Below are positions 7,255-16,515 of a stretch of DNA of 64,000 nt, piece by piece (the first letter of the stretch is position 1; each line of letters begins with the position of its first letter). A program made the position numbers and the translations under genes. Where the stretch lies: assembly GCA_037043235.1 (NCBI GenBank), contig JAWRVZ010000489.1, positions 1 to 64,000 of the forward strand. Direction: 5' to 3'. The DNA is from Rhodeus uyekii. Lineage: Eukaryota; Chordata; Actinopteri; Cypriniformes; Acheilognathidae. The notes beneath the pieces are model-generated. The model had not been told where the DNA came from. It saw nothing but the letters and a program-made list of their open reading frames with translations, and searched no databases.

Positions 7255-9334
7255 CGCCAGAGGCAAGCCGCACCAAGGCGGTCAGCTCCGTGTCCGGTTC
7301 CCGAGGGAGCCCGTCTCGGAGGCACTGCCCCCTCTAAGGAGGGTCCTAGAGCATTCCACCAGTACGGTGTCCGGAAACCCCGGCCCTGTGGTGTCTCTGC
7401 TCGTATCAGAGATCAGTCTCGAGAGGCTGATTCCCTTAGTAGAGTTCCAGGCCGCATGGTTGCGTCTGCCGGGCATCTCTCAATGGGTCCTGCGCACAGT
7501 AACCTCCGGGTACAAAATTCAATTCGGGGCTTCACCACCCCGTTTTATGGGGATCCTATCGTCCGCGGTAGGGCCCCAGCAGGCTCTGATTATGGAACAG
7601 GAAGTAGACTCTCTGCTGGAGAAAGGGGCCATCGAGTATGTGCCCCTTACAGACAGACAGTCCGGTTTCTTCAGCCGATACTTCATAGTTCCGAAGAAGG
7701 ATGGAGGGTTGCGGCCCATTCTGGATTTGCGTCTTCTAAATCGCACTATCTTGCGTCTAAAATTCAAAATGTTGACGCTCAGGCAGATTGTGACGCATAT
7801 CAGGTCCGAGGACTGGTTCGTCACAATCGACCTAAAAGACGCATACTTCCACATCTCCATCCTTCCTCAGCATCGGAAGTTCCTACGGTTCGCCTTCGGG
7901 GGGAAGGCGTACCAGTATCGTGTACTTCCGTTCGGCCTATCGCTCTCACCCCGCACGTTCACGAAGGTCGTGGACGCTGCACTGGCTCCGTTGCGGTTAC
8001 AGGGCATCCGTGTCCTCAATTATATAGACGATTGGCTAGTAATAGCCCAATCGTCTCAGTTAGCAGCACGTCATCGAGATGTCGTGCTTGCTCACATGCA
8101 AGAGCTGGGGTTAAGGTTGAACACCAAGAAGAGTGTGCTTTCTCCTGCTCAGAGAACCACCTTCTTGGGAGTCATTTGGGACTCGGAAACAATGTCTGCT
8201 CGGCTATCCCCCGGGCGCATTCATTCCATTCAATCAACTGTCGAGAGCATAAAATTAGGCCAGCTACGCACTGTCAAACACTTTCAGAGAGTGTTAGGGC
8301 TCATGGCAGCAGCGTCCAGCGTTATACCGCTCGGCCTGCTGCACATGAGACCCCTGCAGTGGTGGCTCAGGACCAAAGGGTTTTCCCCGAGGGGCAACCC
8401 GCTTCGCACAATCAAGGTCACGAGGCGATGCCTACGCACCTTGACCCTGTGGAAGAACATCTGGTTCCTGTCACAAGGCCCCGTGTTGGGGGCTCCGTCT
8501 CGACGAGTAACTCTGTCAACGGATGCCTCCCTCACAGGTTGGGGGGCGGTTCTGAGGGACCGCTCCTCACAAGGGCTTTGGAGCCTGCGGCACCAGTCCT
8601 GGCACATAAACCTGCTGGAGTTACTGGCGGTCCGCAGAGCGCTACTTGCTTTCCTCCCAGACCTAATTGGGCATCATGTCACTGTTTTCACAGACAGCAT
8701 GACAGTGGTGGCTTACATCAATCACCAGGGAGGTCTTCGTTCTCGTCCGATGTACAAATTGGCGAGACAAGTTCTTCTCTGGGCCCAGGGCAAGCTGCTC
8801 TCACTCAGGGCAGCTCACATCCCTGGAGTCCAGAACATAGGAGCAGACTTCCTGTCGAGGCAGGGGCCGAGGCCCGGGGAATGGCGGCTCCACCCCGAGG
8901 TGGTGGAGCAGATTTGGAAGAGATTCGGGAAGGCACAGGTAGACCTGTTTGCCTCGGTCGAGAATACTCATTGCCCTCTATGGTTCTCCTTAACGTACCC
9001 AGCGCCGCTGGGGCAGGATGCCATGATGCAGGTGTGGCCGAGACTACACCTGTACGCTTTTCCCCCGATTGTTCTGCTCCCGGGAGTTCTGGCCAAAGTT
9101 CGTCGGGACAGGGTCCGTCTCACGCTGGTGGCCCCCTTTTGGCCCAGCAGGATCTGGTTCTCGGACCTGATATCCCTCCTAGACGGAGTCCCCTGGGAGA
9201 TTCCGGTCAGGGGGGATCTTCTGTCCCAGGCGGAGGGTTGTGTTATTCACCCCCGTCCAGAACTTCTGAAGCTGAAGGTCTGGCCCCTGAGGGGGTCCAG
9301 TTCTTCGAATCTGGTCTCACAGCCGAGGTTGTAG
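7223..9334 (+). CDS. DIRS reverse transcriptase / RNase H / methyltransferase-like protein
   Basis: This is an intact frame of 703 codons. Its first ATG (7223) overlaps the gag end by 32 bases in another frame. RT motifs occur in order: IVPKKDGGLRPILDLR, then TIDLKDAYFHI with catalytic D203 (base 7829), VLPFGLSLSPRTF, and the active-site YIDD at residues 267-270 (8021-8032). RNase H follows with TDAS (D434), the LELLAV glutamate block, TDSMTVV (D491), and the GADFLSRQ end. Residues of about 555-690 (VDLFAS..., WPRLHLYAFPP, LVAPFWPSRIWF) match the methyltransferase-like module that follows RNase H in DIRS elements; it may be structural rather than catalytic. The protein makes cDNA from element RNA. 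The 3' end overlaps the recombinase frame. Confidence 0.93.
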   Translation: MPRRLPLSVPDARGKPHQGGQLRVRFPREPVSEALPPLRRVLEHSTSTVSGNPGPVVSLLVSEISLERLIPLVEFQAAWLRLPGISQWVLRTVTSGYKIQFGASPPRFMGILSSAVGPQQALIMEQEVDSLLEKGAIEYVPLTDRQSGFFSRYFIVPKKDGGLRPILDLRLLNRTILRLKFKMLTLRQIVTHIRSEDWFVTIDLKDAYFHISILPQHRKFLRFAFGGKAYQYRVLPFGLSLSPRTFTKVVDAALAPLRLQGIRVLNYIDDWLVIAQSSQLAARHRDVVLAHMQELGLRLNTKKSVLSPAQRTTFLGVIWDSETMSARLSPGRIHSIQSTVESIKLGQLRTVKHFQRVLGLMAAASSVIPLGLLHMRPLQWWLRTKGFSPRGNPLRTIKVTRRCLRTLTLWKNIWFLSQGPVLGAPSRRVTLSTDASLTGWGAVLRDRSSQGLWSLRHQSWHINLLELLAVRRALLAFLPDLIGHHVTVFTDSMTVVAYINHQGGLRSRPMYKLARQVLLWAQGKLLSLRAAHIPGVQNIGADFLSRQGPRPGEWRLHPEVVEQIWKRFGKAQVDLFASVENTHCPLWFSLTYPAPLGQDAMMQVWPRLHLYAFPPIVLLPGVLAKVRRDRVRLTLVAPFWPSRIWFSDLISLLDGVPWEIPVRGDLLSQAEGCVIHPRPELLKLKVWPLRGSSSSNLVSQPRL

Positions 9335-10308
9335 AGACCATCCTTCAGTCCAGAGCTCCCTCCACGAGGAAACTCTACGCTCTAAAGTGGAAACTCTTCT
9401 CTGCTTGGTGTAGCGTAAGGCAGTTAAACCCAGTAACCTGTCCCGTTGGCAAAGTGCTGGAGTTCCTGCAGGAGAAGTTTGCGACAGGGTTGGCCCCTTC
9501 TACCTTGAAGGTTTATGTGGCTGCCATAGCGGCTTGCCACATACCTTTGGGAGGGGTGTCCTTGGGCAGGGACCCCCTAGTCTCTCGTTTCCTTCGTGGC
9601 ACTCTAAGGCTGAGACCTGTGGCACAGACCAGGGTTCCTGCCTGGGACTTGTCTTTGGTACTCCAAGGCCTGTCCCAGGCACCCTTTGAACCATTAGAGG
9701 AGCTTCCTATTAAACTCCTCTCCCTAAAGACCCTTCTTTTGCTGGCTATCACCTCGCTTAAGAGGGTCGGGGATCTTCAAGCTCTCTCGGTGGTTCCTTC
9801 TTGCCTCGAGTTTGCGCCCGGGATGACGAAGGTTTTTCTTCACCCGAGGCCAGGCTATGTCCCTAAGGTTCTTACGAACGTGGCTCGGTCTATCATGCTA
9901 CAGGCCTTCTGTCCTCCCCCCTTTGACGATCATGAGCAGGAGCGAAAGAACAAGGTCTGTCCAGTACGAGTACTGGACGCTTACGTCCTCAGGACTGCTA
10001 CCTGGCGTAAGTCAAACCAACTGTTCGTTTGTTTTGGGACCCCTGAGGGGGCTCCAGCTTCCAAACAAACCCTAAGCCGATGGATAGTCGAGGCTATCTG
10101 TCTGGCTTATGAGTCGGCCGGACATGCTTCTCCCCTGAGGGTCCGGGCCCACTCCACTAGGAGCGTGGCGACCTCCAAGGCGTTTCTCTCAGGAGTTTCC
10201 CTTGCTGATGTTTGTGCTGCGGCTGGCTGGTCCTCACCGCACACCTTTATGAGATTCTATCAGTTAGATCTCGATTCCGCTCCGGGAACGAGGGTGCTCT
10301 CTCAGTGA
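8980..10308 (+). CDS. DIRS tyrosine recombinase
   Basis: The recognised domain begins at about 9290 (TAEVVETILQSRAPSTRKLYALKW, a SAM-like/core-binding fold) and runs to the stop at 10306-10308. Catalytic residues of the lambda-integrase-type family are visible: Arg in KRVGDL (9763), H-x-x-R in HSTR (H at 10150, R at 10159), His in GWSSPHTF (10240) and Tyr in MRFYQLD (10258). The start is uncertain: the frame is open from 7456, across the whole RT/RNase H, and the last ATG before the domain is at 8980 (442 residues). It would recombine the circular cDNA with the target at GTT. The stop is followed 50 bp later by the internal complementary region. Confidence 0.9.
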   Translation: MVLLNVPSAAGAGCHDAGVAETTPVRFSPDCSAPGSSGQSSSGQGPSHAGGPLLAQQDLVLGPDIPPRRSPLGDSGQGGSSVPGGGLCYSPPSRTSEAEGLAPEGVQFFESGLTAEVVETILQSRAPSTRKLYALKWKLFSAWCSVRQLNPVTCPVGKVLEFLQEKFATGLAPSTLKVYVAAIAACHIPLGGVSLGRDPLVSRFLRGTLRLRPVAQTRVPAWDLSLVLQGLSQAPFEPLEELPIKLLSLKTLLLLAITSLKRVGDLQALSVVPSCLEFAPGMTKVFLHPRPGYVPKVLTNVARSIMLQAFCPPPFDDHEQERKNKVCPVRVLDAYVLRTATWRKSNQLFVCFGTPEGAPASKQTLSRWIVEAICLAYESAGHASPLRVRAHSTRSVATSKAFLSGVSLADVCAAAGWSSPHTFMRFYQLDLDSAPGTRVLSQ

Positions 10309-10358
10309 GCTGAGACACATCCGTAGGCCGGCGTCGCTGAGGTGACGTTGGTATAACG

Positions 10359-10461
10359 TTCCCCTAGCGTTTTCTGACGCAGCTCGAAGTTCCCATGAAA
10401 GGGAACGTCTCGGGTTACGTATGTAACCCTGGTTCCCTGAAGGGGAACGAGACGCTGCGTC
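10359..10461 (+). repeat. DIRS internal complementary region
   Basis: 10359-10406 is the reverse complement of the left end (5525-5572), and 10404-10461 is the reverse complement of the right end (about 10650-10707, one mismatch near 10452). The two meet at AAC (10404-10406), the complement of the GTT at both element edges. It is thus a copy of the circle junction in inverted orientation, diagnostic for DIRS replication. Confidence 0.95.
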
Positions 10462-10508
10462 TTCGCCTCAGCTCCTTGCGCCTCCGGGCCCGCTTCAGAC
10501 ACTCTTTT

Positions 10509-10707
10509 GCTGTCACTTCCGGGTTCCGGCGCGCTTTTATGCTCTGTTCATGACGTCACTTCCGTGACTCGCATTCACACGCGTAAAATTCCCATTGGTT
10601 GTACACATCTTCACGTGACTGACGTCAAGGGTTTCCCCTAGCGTTTTCTGACGCAGCCTCTCGTTCCCCTTCAGGGAACCAGGGTTACATACGTAACCCG
10701 AGACGTT
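10509..10707 (-). repeat. DIRS right inverted terminal repeat
   Basis: 10509-10657 pairs with the left repeat over 149 bp. The outer 50 bp (10658-10707) are specific to this end and contain two palindromes (GTTCCCCTTCAGGGAAC and GGGTTACATACGTAACCC). The CRE, E-box, CCAAT and TATA-like motifs of the left repeat are all present in mirror orientation (TGACGTCA at 10551-10558 and 10620-10627, CACGTG at 10612-10617), so they point inward on the minus strand. Confidence 0.92.
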
Positions 10708-11104
10708 TTCTGTCTCGCTCTCTCTCTTTATCAAGCACACATACACACTTGTAATATTTTAACATACTGAACTTGCATTATTAACTTGCTCTGCCATGCA
10801 AAAGAAATTTTAAAACAAATCTTCAAATGACTATCAGTGAATTTATGTCCATGTTCACCACTATTACATTCATGAACTTTACAAAAATATTGACTATAAT
10901 TAATTAGCTGTAGTGAAACTTTTACTAGCGAAAGCCGTTATTAATCAGTTTCGATTTCAACCACATAATATTCAGTACAAAACCTAATATTATTTATGAA
11001 ATATCATTAATTACTAATAAGTATTTTTCAGTACACAACATGTGATTTAAAACAACCAAATCCAGAATCCCAAACTAACAAAGTAATGGAAATCTTCATA
11101 TTAA
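10708..11104. other. AT-rich non-coding sequence after the DIRS element
   Basis: There is a short CT-rich run at 10712-10732, then AT-rich sequence with no ORF of note and no recognised repeat. Confidence 0.6.
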
Positions 11105-11292
11105 CTTGAAACATTTTCTTGTTTTTTTCATGTTTTCTTGGTCATGGGAACGATGTATAAATATGTTTTTGTGCTCATGTTTTGAGAACATTATTAAAGA
11201 CCAGATAACGTTGAATGAACGTTCTATTAACGTTACCAGAAGAACGTTTGTTCATAACTTTGAGAGAACGTTCCCTGTTGGTTGGGATTGCC
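11105..11292 (+). mobile_element. Palindromic AACGTT MITE, partial (one arm)
   Basis: This arm carries the family's ordered motifs: TCATGTTTTGAGAACATTAT, AAAGACCAGATAACGTT, AACGTTCTATTAACGTTACC, AGAACGTTTGTTCATAAC, and a terminal AGAACGTTCCCTGTTGGTTGGG. The family is non-coding and rich in inverted AACGTT/AGAACGTTCT motifs; its ends resemble CCCAGCTAACAAACGTTC. I do not assign a superfamily. Confidence 0.8.
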
Positions 11293-11636
11293 TTGACTCT
11301 GTTTTCTACTGGTTTAGGTTTATTGTAGATTGAGGCTAAGATTACGGAAGTGTTTGTGGAACACTAATGTGCATATAAACATTATGAATATTGAAATGAA
11401 TCAGTTTCTTCCTTGGTCTGAAAATATGATTTCCTGAAAATTCAGCAATAAGCTTTTCAAATGAAATAATAGTAATGAATGTGCATCTAATATTCACAGC
11501 AACTCTGACCCCACGTGACCTGAGAGGAACGCAGAAGACGCTCAGGAGCGAGAGCTCATTGTGTGCACAACTCCCGTCCCTCGTTTGTTCTGAGACGCAG
11601 TGTGTTAAAAATATTCCAGCGCTCACACACACGCAC

Positions 11637-11670
<34 letters not shown>

Positions 11671-12625
11671 GCAGACAGGCCGGAGCCAGCGCTCGCACGC
11701 CTCACACACAGACGGCTGCAGGAAGAGCCCAGTGCTGCACAAACGCCTCCGATGCAGCGTATGGATTTTCTCTCTTTTATGAGCGTCTCACTGGCCGGAG
11801 CCTCTAATATGCCCATAAATGCGCTGTACACAAACAGAAATAGATGCTCATCAGTTTACCACAGCTCAGACTACAGCCATCCTGCTGCTCCGCCGCTTTC
11901 CTCTCGCTTTCCTCCCGTGTGCTTTTCAGGAACCCCAGATTTCCCTTTCTCGAGCACACGAGCATCACGGAGGCGAGCAGGAAAGGCGGCGCAGGTGATC
12001 GGCCACGTCTCACTCGCGTGAGGAAGCGCGAGGCGTCTCCTCCGCCCACAGATAAGGCTGTCTCCAGCCGCTCCGCACACCTCCTGTCACCCGTCTGCGG
12101 CTTATCGCGCCGCACCCGTCCTGCGGTTCCTACACAACAAACACCACAAACACACTCTGGAATACCTGTGATGCAGCAGGAAATTCCCACAATGCTGTGC
12201 TTTTCAAAGTCAGCATTCAGCCGGTCATTAAAGCACAAGTCTTGGATGCCTCTTCGGGCCAAATTCACTAAGTCAGAGACGTTTGATTGATAAAGAGCAG
12301 TGATAGGCATCAGCTGAAGGGACGGGACGAACCATAAAGCGTTTATAGCCGTCATTAAACTTTGCTTGGGCAGTGACAGCGTTCAGAGTGATTCAGATCA
12401 GCACTGATTCAGCACACCTGTGCAACGAGACGCCGAGGGAAAGCAAACATCCCCGTTCCTCACATAATGCGCTTTAGAATCAGTCGCCTGTCGGAAGACG
12501 CTTGCAGGTGAACTCTGGAACGGGGAAATAAGGATGACGTGAATCAACGAGAACATCATCTGACGCACTCAAGCTTTTTTATGACACTTTGTTGCTGCAA
12601 TGAAGCACAAAAAGAAAAATGCTCA

Positions 12626-12682
12626 CAGTAGAGAGCGGCGCTTGCAACATCAAGGTCATGATTCCCACGGAAAGCAAGAACT
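12626..12682 (+). mobile_element. tRNA-derived SINE fragment
   Basis: The stretch CAGTAGAGAGCGGCGCTTGC through GGAAAGCAAGAACT matches the tRNA-like head of the SINE copies further right. The B-box core is deleted (GGTCATGATTCCCA) and the 3' tail is missing. Confidence 0.75.
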
Positions 12683-13279
12683 TTGTTTCATCCTGACATT
12701 TGCCGTCCGAACCAGAAAGTGTTTTCATTACACATTCACTCTAATAGTCCTGTGAGCGACGGCATTAGATCAGCTCTTCTGCGTGTGTGTCCTCATGCCA
12801 GTGCTGTGTTTGACACACACTCACAGGTGTCTGTTGTGTCCCCTGACCCCAGAGGTGCGCGCACACGACCGGCCACTTCCTTTACTCTCGATTAAGGTCG
12901 TGGAATAATGTTGCCGTGGCCCCTGGAGCGACCCCCGCTCAGGAAGAGACGCTAATTTTCCTCTGGCTCTGATTTGGTACATAATTTATAGCACTTGAGT
13001 GATCCGGGCCGTCCCAGCGACACTGACCTCATGACCCCCTTGACCTCATGACAAAAGTGGGCTTTCCCTTTTAATTCTGAGCGGGGCGGGTTACACGGCT
13101 GACCCCGCGCTCAAGTTGACCTCTAACCCGAGGGTCTGATGACCGGGATTGAACTAAATTTCATTACTGGCTTTCTGTAGATGAGTCGGGAACAGCAAGC
13201 CGGAACAAAAGCAATGCGGCGTCCTTCACACACACGTACGAGCGAAGAGTTCACGGCACACTACAATAAAACAACTGTT

Positions 13280-13546
13280 CAAAAAATAAATGGATGCTTT
13301 TATTCGTCAAGGACCCATTAAATTGATCTAAAAGTGACATTGAAGACAATTATAATGTTACAAAAGATTCTATTTCAAATAAATGCGGTTCATTTGAACT
13401 TTTTATCAATAAAGAATCCTGAAAAATAAAACCTCTCTTGGTTTCCACAGAAATATGAACATTGATTATAATAATCATAAATGTTTGTTAAGCATCAAAT
13501 CTTTATATTAGAATGATTTCTGAAGCATCATGTGACACTGAAGATG
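13280..13546 (+). repeat. 5' portion of the dispersed repeat that seeds the 112-bp array
   Basis: The stretch with GAACATTGATTATAATAATC, GCATCAAATC, TTAGAATGATTTCTGAAGCA and TCATGTGACACTGAAGA is a very common dispersed repeat in cyprinid DNA as I recall it. In typical copies the next segments are the CAGCTTTAATCACAGGAATA and CATAGAAAACAG motifs that here form the tandem unit. Confidence 0.65.
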
Positions 13547-15236
13547 TTTTACACTGATATAATATTACACTGTTTTACTGTATTTATCATCTAATAAATT
13601 CAGCTTTAATCACAGGAATAAATGACACTTTACTATATATTCACATAGAAAACAGCTGTTTTACACTGATATAATATTACACTGTTTTACTGTATTTATC
13701 ATCTAATAAATTCAGCTTTAATCACAGGAATAAATGACACTTTACTATATATTCACATAGAAAACAGCTGTTTTACACTGATATAATATTACACTGTTTT
13801 ACTGTGTTTATCATCTAATAAATTCAGCTTTAATCACAGGAATAAATGACACTTTACTATATATTCACATAGAAAACAGCTGTTTTACACTGATATAATA
13901 TTACACTGTTTTACTGTATTTATCATCTAATAAATTCAGCTTTAATCACAGGAATAAATGACACTTTACTATATATTCACATAGAAAACAGCTGTTTTAC
14001 ACTGATATAATATTACACTGTTTTACTGTATTTATCATCTAATAAATTCAGCTTTAATCACAGGAATAAATGACACTTTACTATATATTCACATAGAAAA
14101 CAGCTGTTTTACACTGATATAATATTACACTGTTTTACTGTATTTATCATCTAATAAATTCAGCTTTAATCACAGGAATAAATGACACTTTACTATATAT
14201 TCACATAGAAAACAGCTGTTTTACACTGATATAATATTACACTGTTTTACTGTATTTATCATCTAATAAATTCAGCTTTAATCACAGGAATAAATGACAC
14301 TTTACTATATATTCACATAGAAAACAGCTGTTTTACACTGATATAATATTACAGTTTTACTGTATTTATCATCTAATAAATTCAGCTTTAATCACAGGAA
14401 TAAATGACACTTTACTATATATTCACATAGAAAACAGCTGTTTTACACTGATATAATATTACACTGTTTTACTGTGTTTATCATCTAATAAATTCAGCTT
14501 TAATCACAGTAATAAATGTCACTTTACTATATATTCACATAGAAAACAGCTGTTTTACACTGATATAATATTACACTGTTTTACTGTATTTATCATCTAA
14601 TAAATTCAGCTTTAATCACAGGAATAAATGACACTTTACTATATATTCACATAGAAAACAGCTGTTTTACACTGATATAATATTACACTGTTTTACTGTA
14701 TTTATCATCTAATAAATTCAGCTTTAATCACAGGAATAAATGACACTTTACTATATATTCACATAGAAAACAGCTGTTTTACACTGATATAATATTACAC
14801 TGTTTTACTGTATTTATCATCTAATAAATTCAGCTTTAATCACAGGAATAAATGACACTTTACTATATATTCACATAGAAAACAGCTGTTTTACACTGAT
14901 ATAATATTACACTGTTTTACTGTATTTATCATCTAATAAATTCAGCTTTAATCACAGGAATAAATGACACTTTACTATATATTCACATAGAAAACAGCTG
15001 TTTTACACTGATATAATATTACAGTTTTACTGTATTTATCATCTAATAAATTCAGCTTTAATCACAGGAATAAATGACACTTTACTATATATTCACATAG
15101 AAAACAGCTGTTTTACACTGATATAATATTACACTGTTTTACTGTGTTTATCATCTAATAAATTCAGCTTTAATCACAGTAATAAATGTCACTTTACTAT
15201 ATATTCACATAGAAAACAGCTGTTTTACACTGATAT
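13547..15236 (+). repeat. 112-bp satellite, about 15 copies with six-unit higher-order repeat
   Basis: Units begin TTTTACACTGATATAATATT at 13547, 13659, 13771 and so on every 112 bp; the last, at 15223, is cut short. Most units are identical. Two units (14331 and 15001) have the same 2-bp deletion (TTACAGTTTT). The units right after them (14441 and 15111) share the same substitutions (ACTGTGTTTA, CACAGTAATAAATGTCAC). The spacing of 670 bp shows that a block of six units was duplicated as a whole. Confidence 0.97.
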
Positions 15237-15350
15237 AATATTACACTGTTTTACAACGTAACGTTGTGTAATGTAATGTTTGGAGAATGATGCAATGTAA
15301 CGTTCCCAAAACATTTTAAGAATGATATAATGTAACGTAACATGTAACAT
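15237..15350 (-). mobile_element. AACGTT MITE remnant fused to the end of the satellite
   Basis: The 112-bp array breaks inside a unit and passes directly into AACGTAACGTTGTG, AATGTTTGGAGAATGAT and CAATGTAACGTTCCC, the core of the palindromic MITE family. No spacer is present. Confidence 0.75.
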
Positions 15351-16204
15351 GCCCACACTTTTTAACAGTAAGCCATTTATTTTAATGTCAGTTTATTCTC
15401 TGACATGTCGAAAAAGTCATGAATAGACTTTAAATTAAGTTTAATATTGTAAAAGCAAACATGCAACAAAAGATTTTGAAATGCAACACCACAAACTTTC
15501 CAATGCGTTGTTTTCAGGGTTAGAGTTAAAACCCTAACCTTTTTCACTTAAAAATAAACCTCTGAACGAACAGATTAGGTGAAACACTGAGTTCACTAAA
15601 AATAAATGTTTCAGATTTCTAAAGTTGCACTTTAACCCTAATTCTACCCAAATCCAGTGAGTGAAGTGCAATCTAAAACAGAGCATGATTCTGATAAGGT
15701 GAGGATTAGAAGTGTGTGTGTTTCTTGAACAGAAGCAGCTTGTCAAGTCATGGAGACGTCACACATCAAACGTGATCCGGATGCAAATATCCCTCAAATA
15801 AGAGCGAGCATCTGAGGGTGACGTGCTGTCAGACTGCAGCACAGAGAGGCGGGGCCGCGCTCACACGGACAATAGGGGCCCGGGGCCTGCGGGGGAAACC
15901 TGAAGCTCCGCTCTGGTATTTTAAGAGGCCTGAGTGGCTCTGGAGCCAGCTGTCAATCAATAGGTGCACACAAACACGCAAAACGGCCACAATAACAGAT
16001 GAGCGAGAGGTAGATGTTGAAAATATTGACAGATTGCGACAAGTGTGCGAGAGTCGGCCTTCGTCTTCAGAGTCTGCCGCCAAAGCTCCCGTTCAGCTCG
16101 AGGAAACGATCTGCCTTCAGCAGATATTTGGGCTGTGAATGTTGCCGTGTTTTTGTGTTGAATCCCTCGCTCTCAGAGGGACACACACGTCTGAGACTCG
16201 TGGA
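15351..16204. other. Non-coding, apparently single-copy sequence
   Basis: AT-rich to about 15800, then a GC-richer stretch (15800-16130) with ORFs on both strands and no recognised domain, splice structure or homology. I see no gene. Confidence 0.55.
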
Positions 16205-16515
16205 CTTCAGGAAGTCATGAGCAAACGTTCTTCCGGTAACGTTAATAGAATGTTCATTCAATGTTTTCTGGTCTTTAATAATGTTCTCAAAACATGATAT
16301 TTATACATCGCTCATGGAGTGTTGTTGTTGTTTCTTATTGTATCAGAACCTTCAGAGAACATTCTAAAGTAACATTCACATAATGTTTGATCAATGATAC
16401 AATGTAACGTTCCCTTAACATTCATGTTTTTAAATGTTGAGAGAACATTCAGAAATAACTTTTTCATAACTTTAGCAAAATATTCTTAGAAGAAATGTGT
16501 TAGTTGGAAGTTCAT
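16205..16515 (-). mobile_element. Palindromic AACGTT MITE, near full length
   Basis: This is the best single copy for reading the family: GAGCAAACGTTCTTCCGGTA, AATAATGTTCTCAAAACATG, CAGAGAACATTCTAAAGTAA, the central CAATGATACAATGTAACGTT and a distal arm ending TTAGTTGGAAGTTC. It is opposite in orientation to the copy at 11105-11292. Confidence 0.82.

Larger units (their letters stand above)
5525..10707 (+). mobile_element. DIRS-type tyrosine-recombinase retrotransposon, structurally complete
   Basis: This 5.18-kb element has GTT at both outer edges (5525-5527 and 10705-10707), 149-bp inverted terminal repeats, gag, RT/RNase H with a methyltransferase-like tail, tyrosine recombinase, and an internal complementary region near the 3' end. 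There is no integrase and no direct LTR. The host flanks read as a single GTT site with no longer target duplication. This is the known DIRS architecture: the internal region templates completion of a circular cDNA, and the tyrosine recombinase inserts the circle. Gag carries two frame-breaking small indels, while RT/RNase H and recombinase frames are open, so the copy is young but probably needs gag in trans. Confidence 0.95.
11293..13546. other. Non-coding region; no gene found
   Basis: 11637-11670 is a GA microsatellite. 11700-12900 is moderately GC-rich with several short overlapping ORFs on both strands and none that resembles a known protein. 12626-12682 is a SINE fragment (listed separately). 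12900-13200 is non-repetitive. From about 13280 a dispersed repeat begins that continues into the 112-bp array. Confidence 0.6.

Noticed and set aside
7456..8979. Treating the whole 950-codon frame as one protein
   Set aside because: The part before about 8980 is the alternate frame of RT/RNase H and shows no domain; only the C-terminal recombinase is supported.
5652..10746. Minus-strand ORFs inside the DIRS element
   Set aside because: They are shadows of the GC-rich plus-strand genes and of the inverted repeats, without known motifs.
11475..12355. Overlapping ORFs of 110-183 codons on both strands
   Set aside because: Several frames are open in a GC-richer stretch; none shows homology, splice structure or codon pattern.
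13547..15236. CRISPR-like array
   Set aside because: Units are contiguous with no unique spacers and the setting is eukaryotic; it is a satellite.
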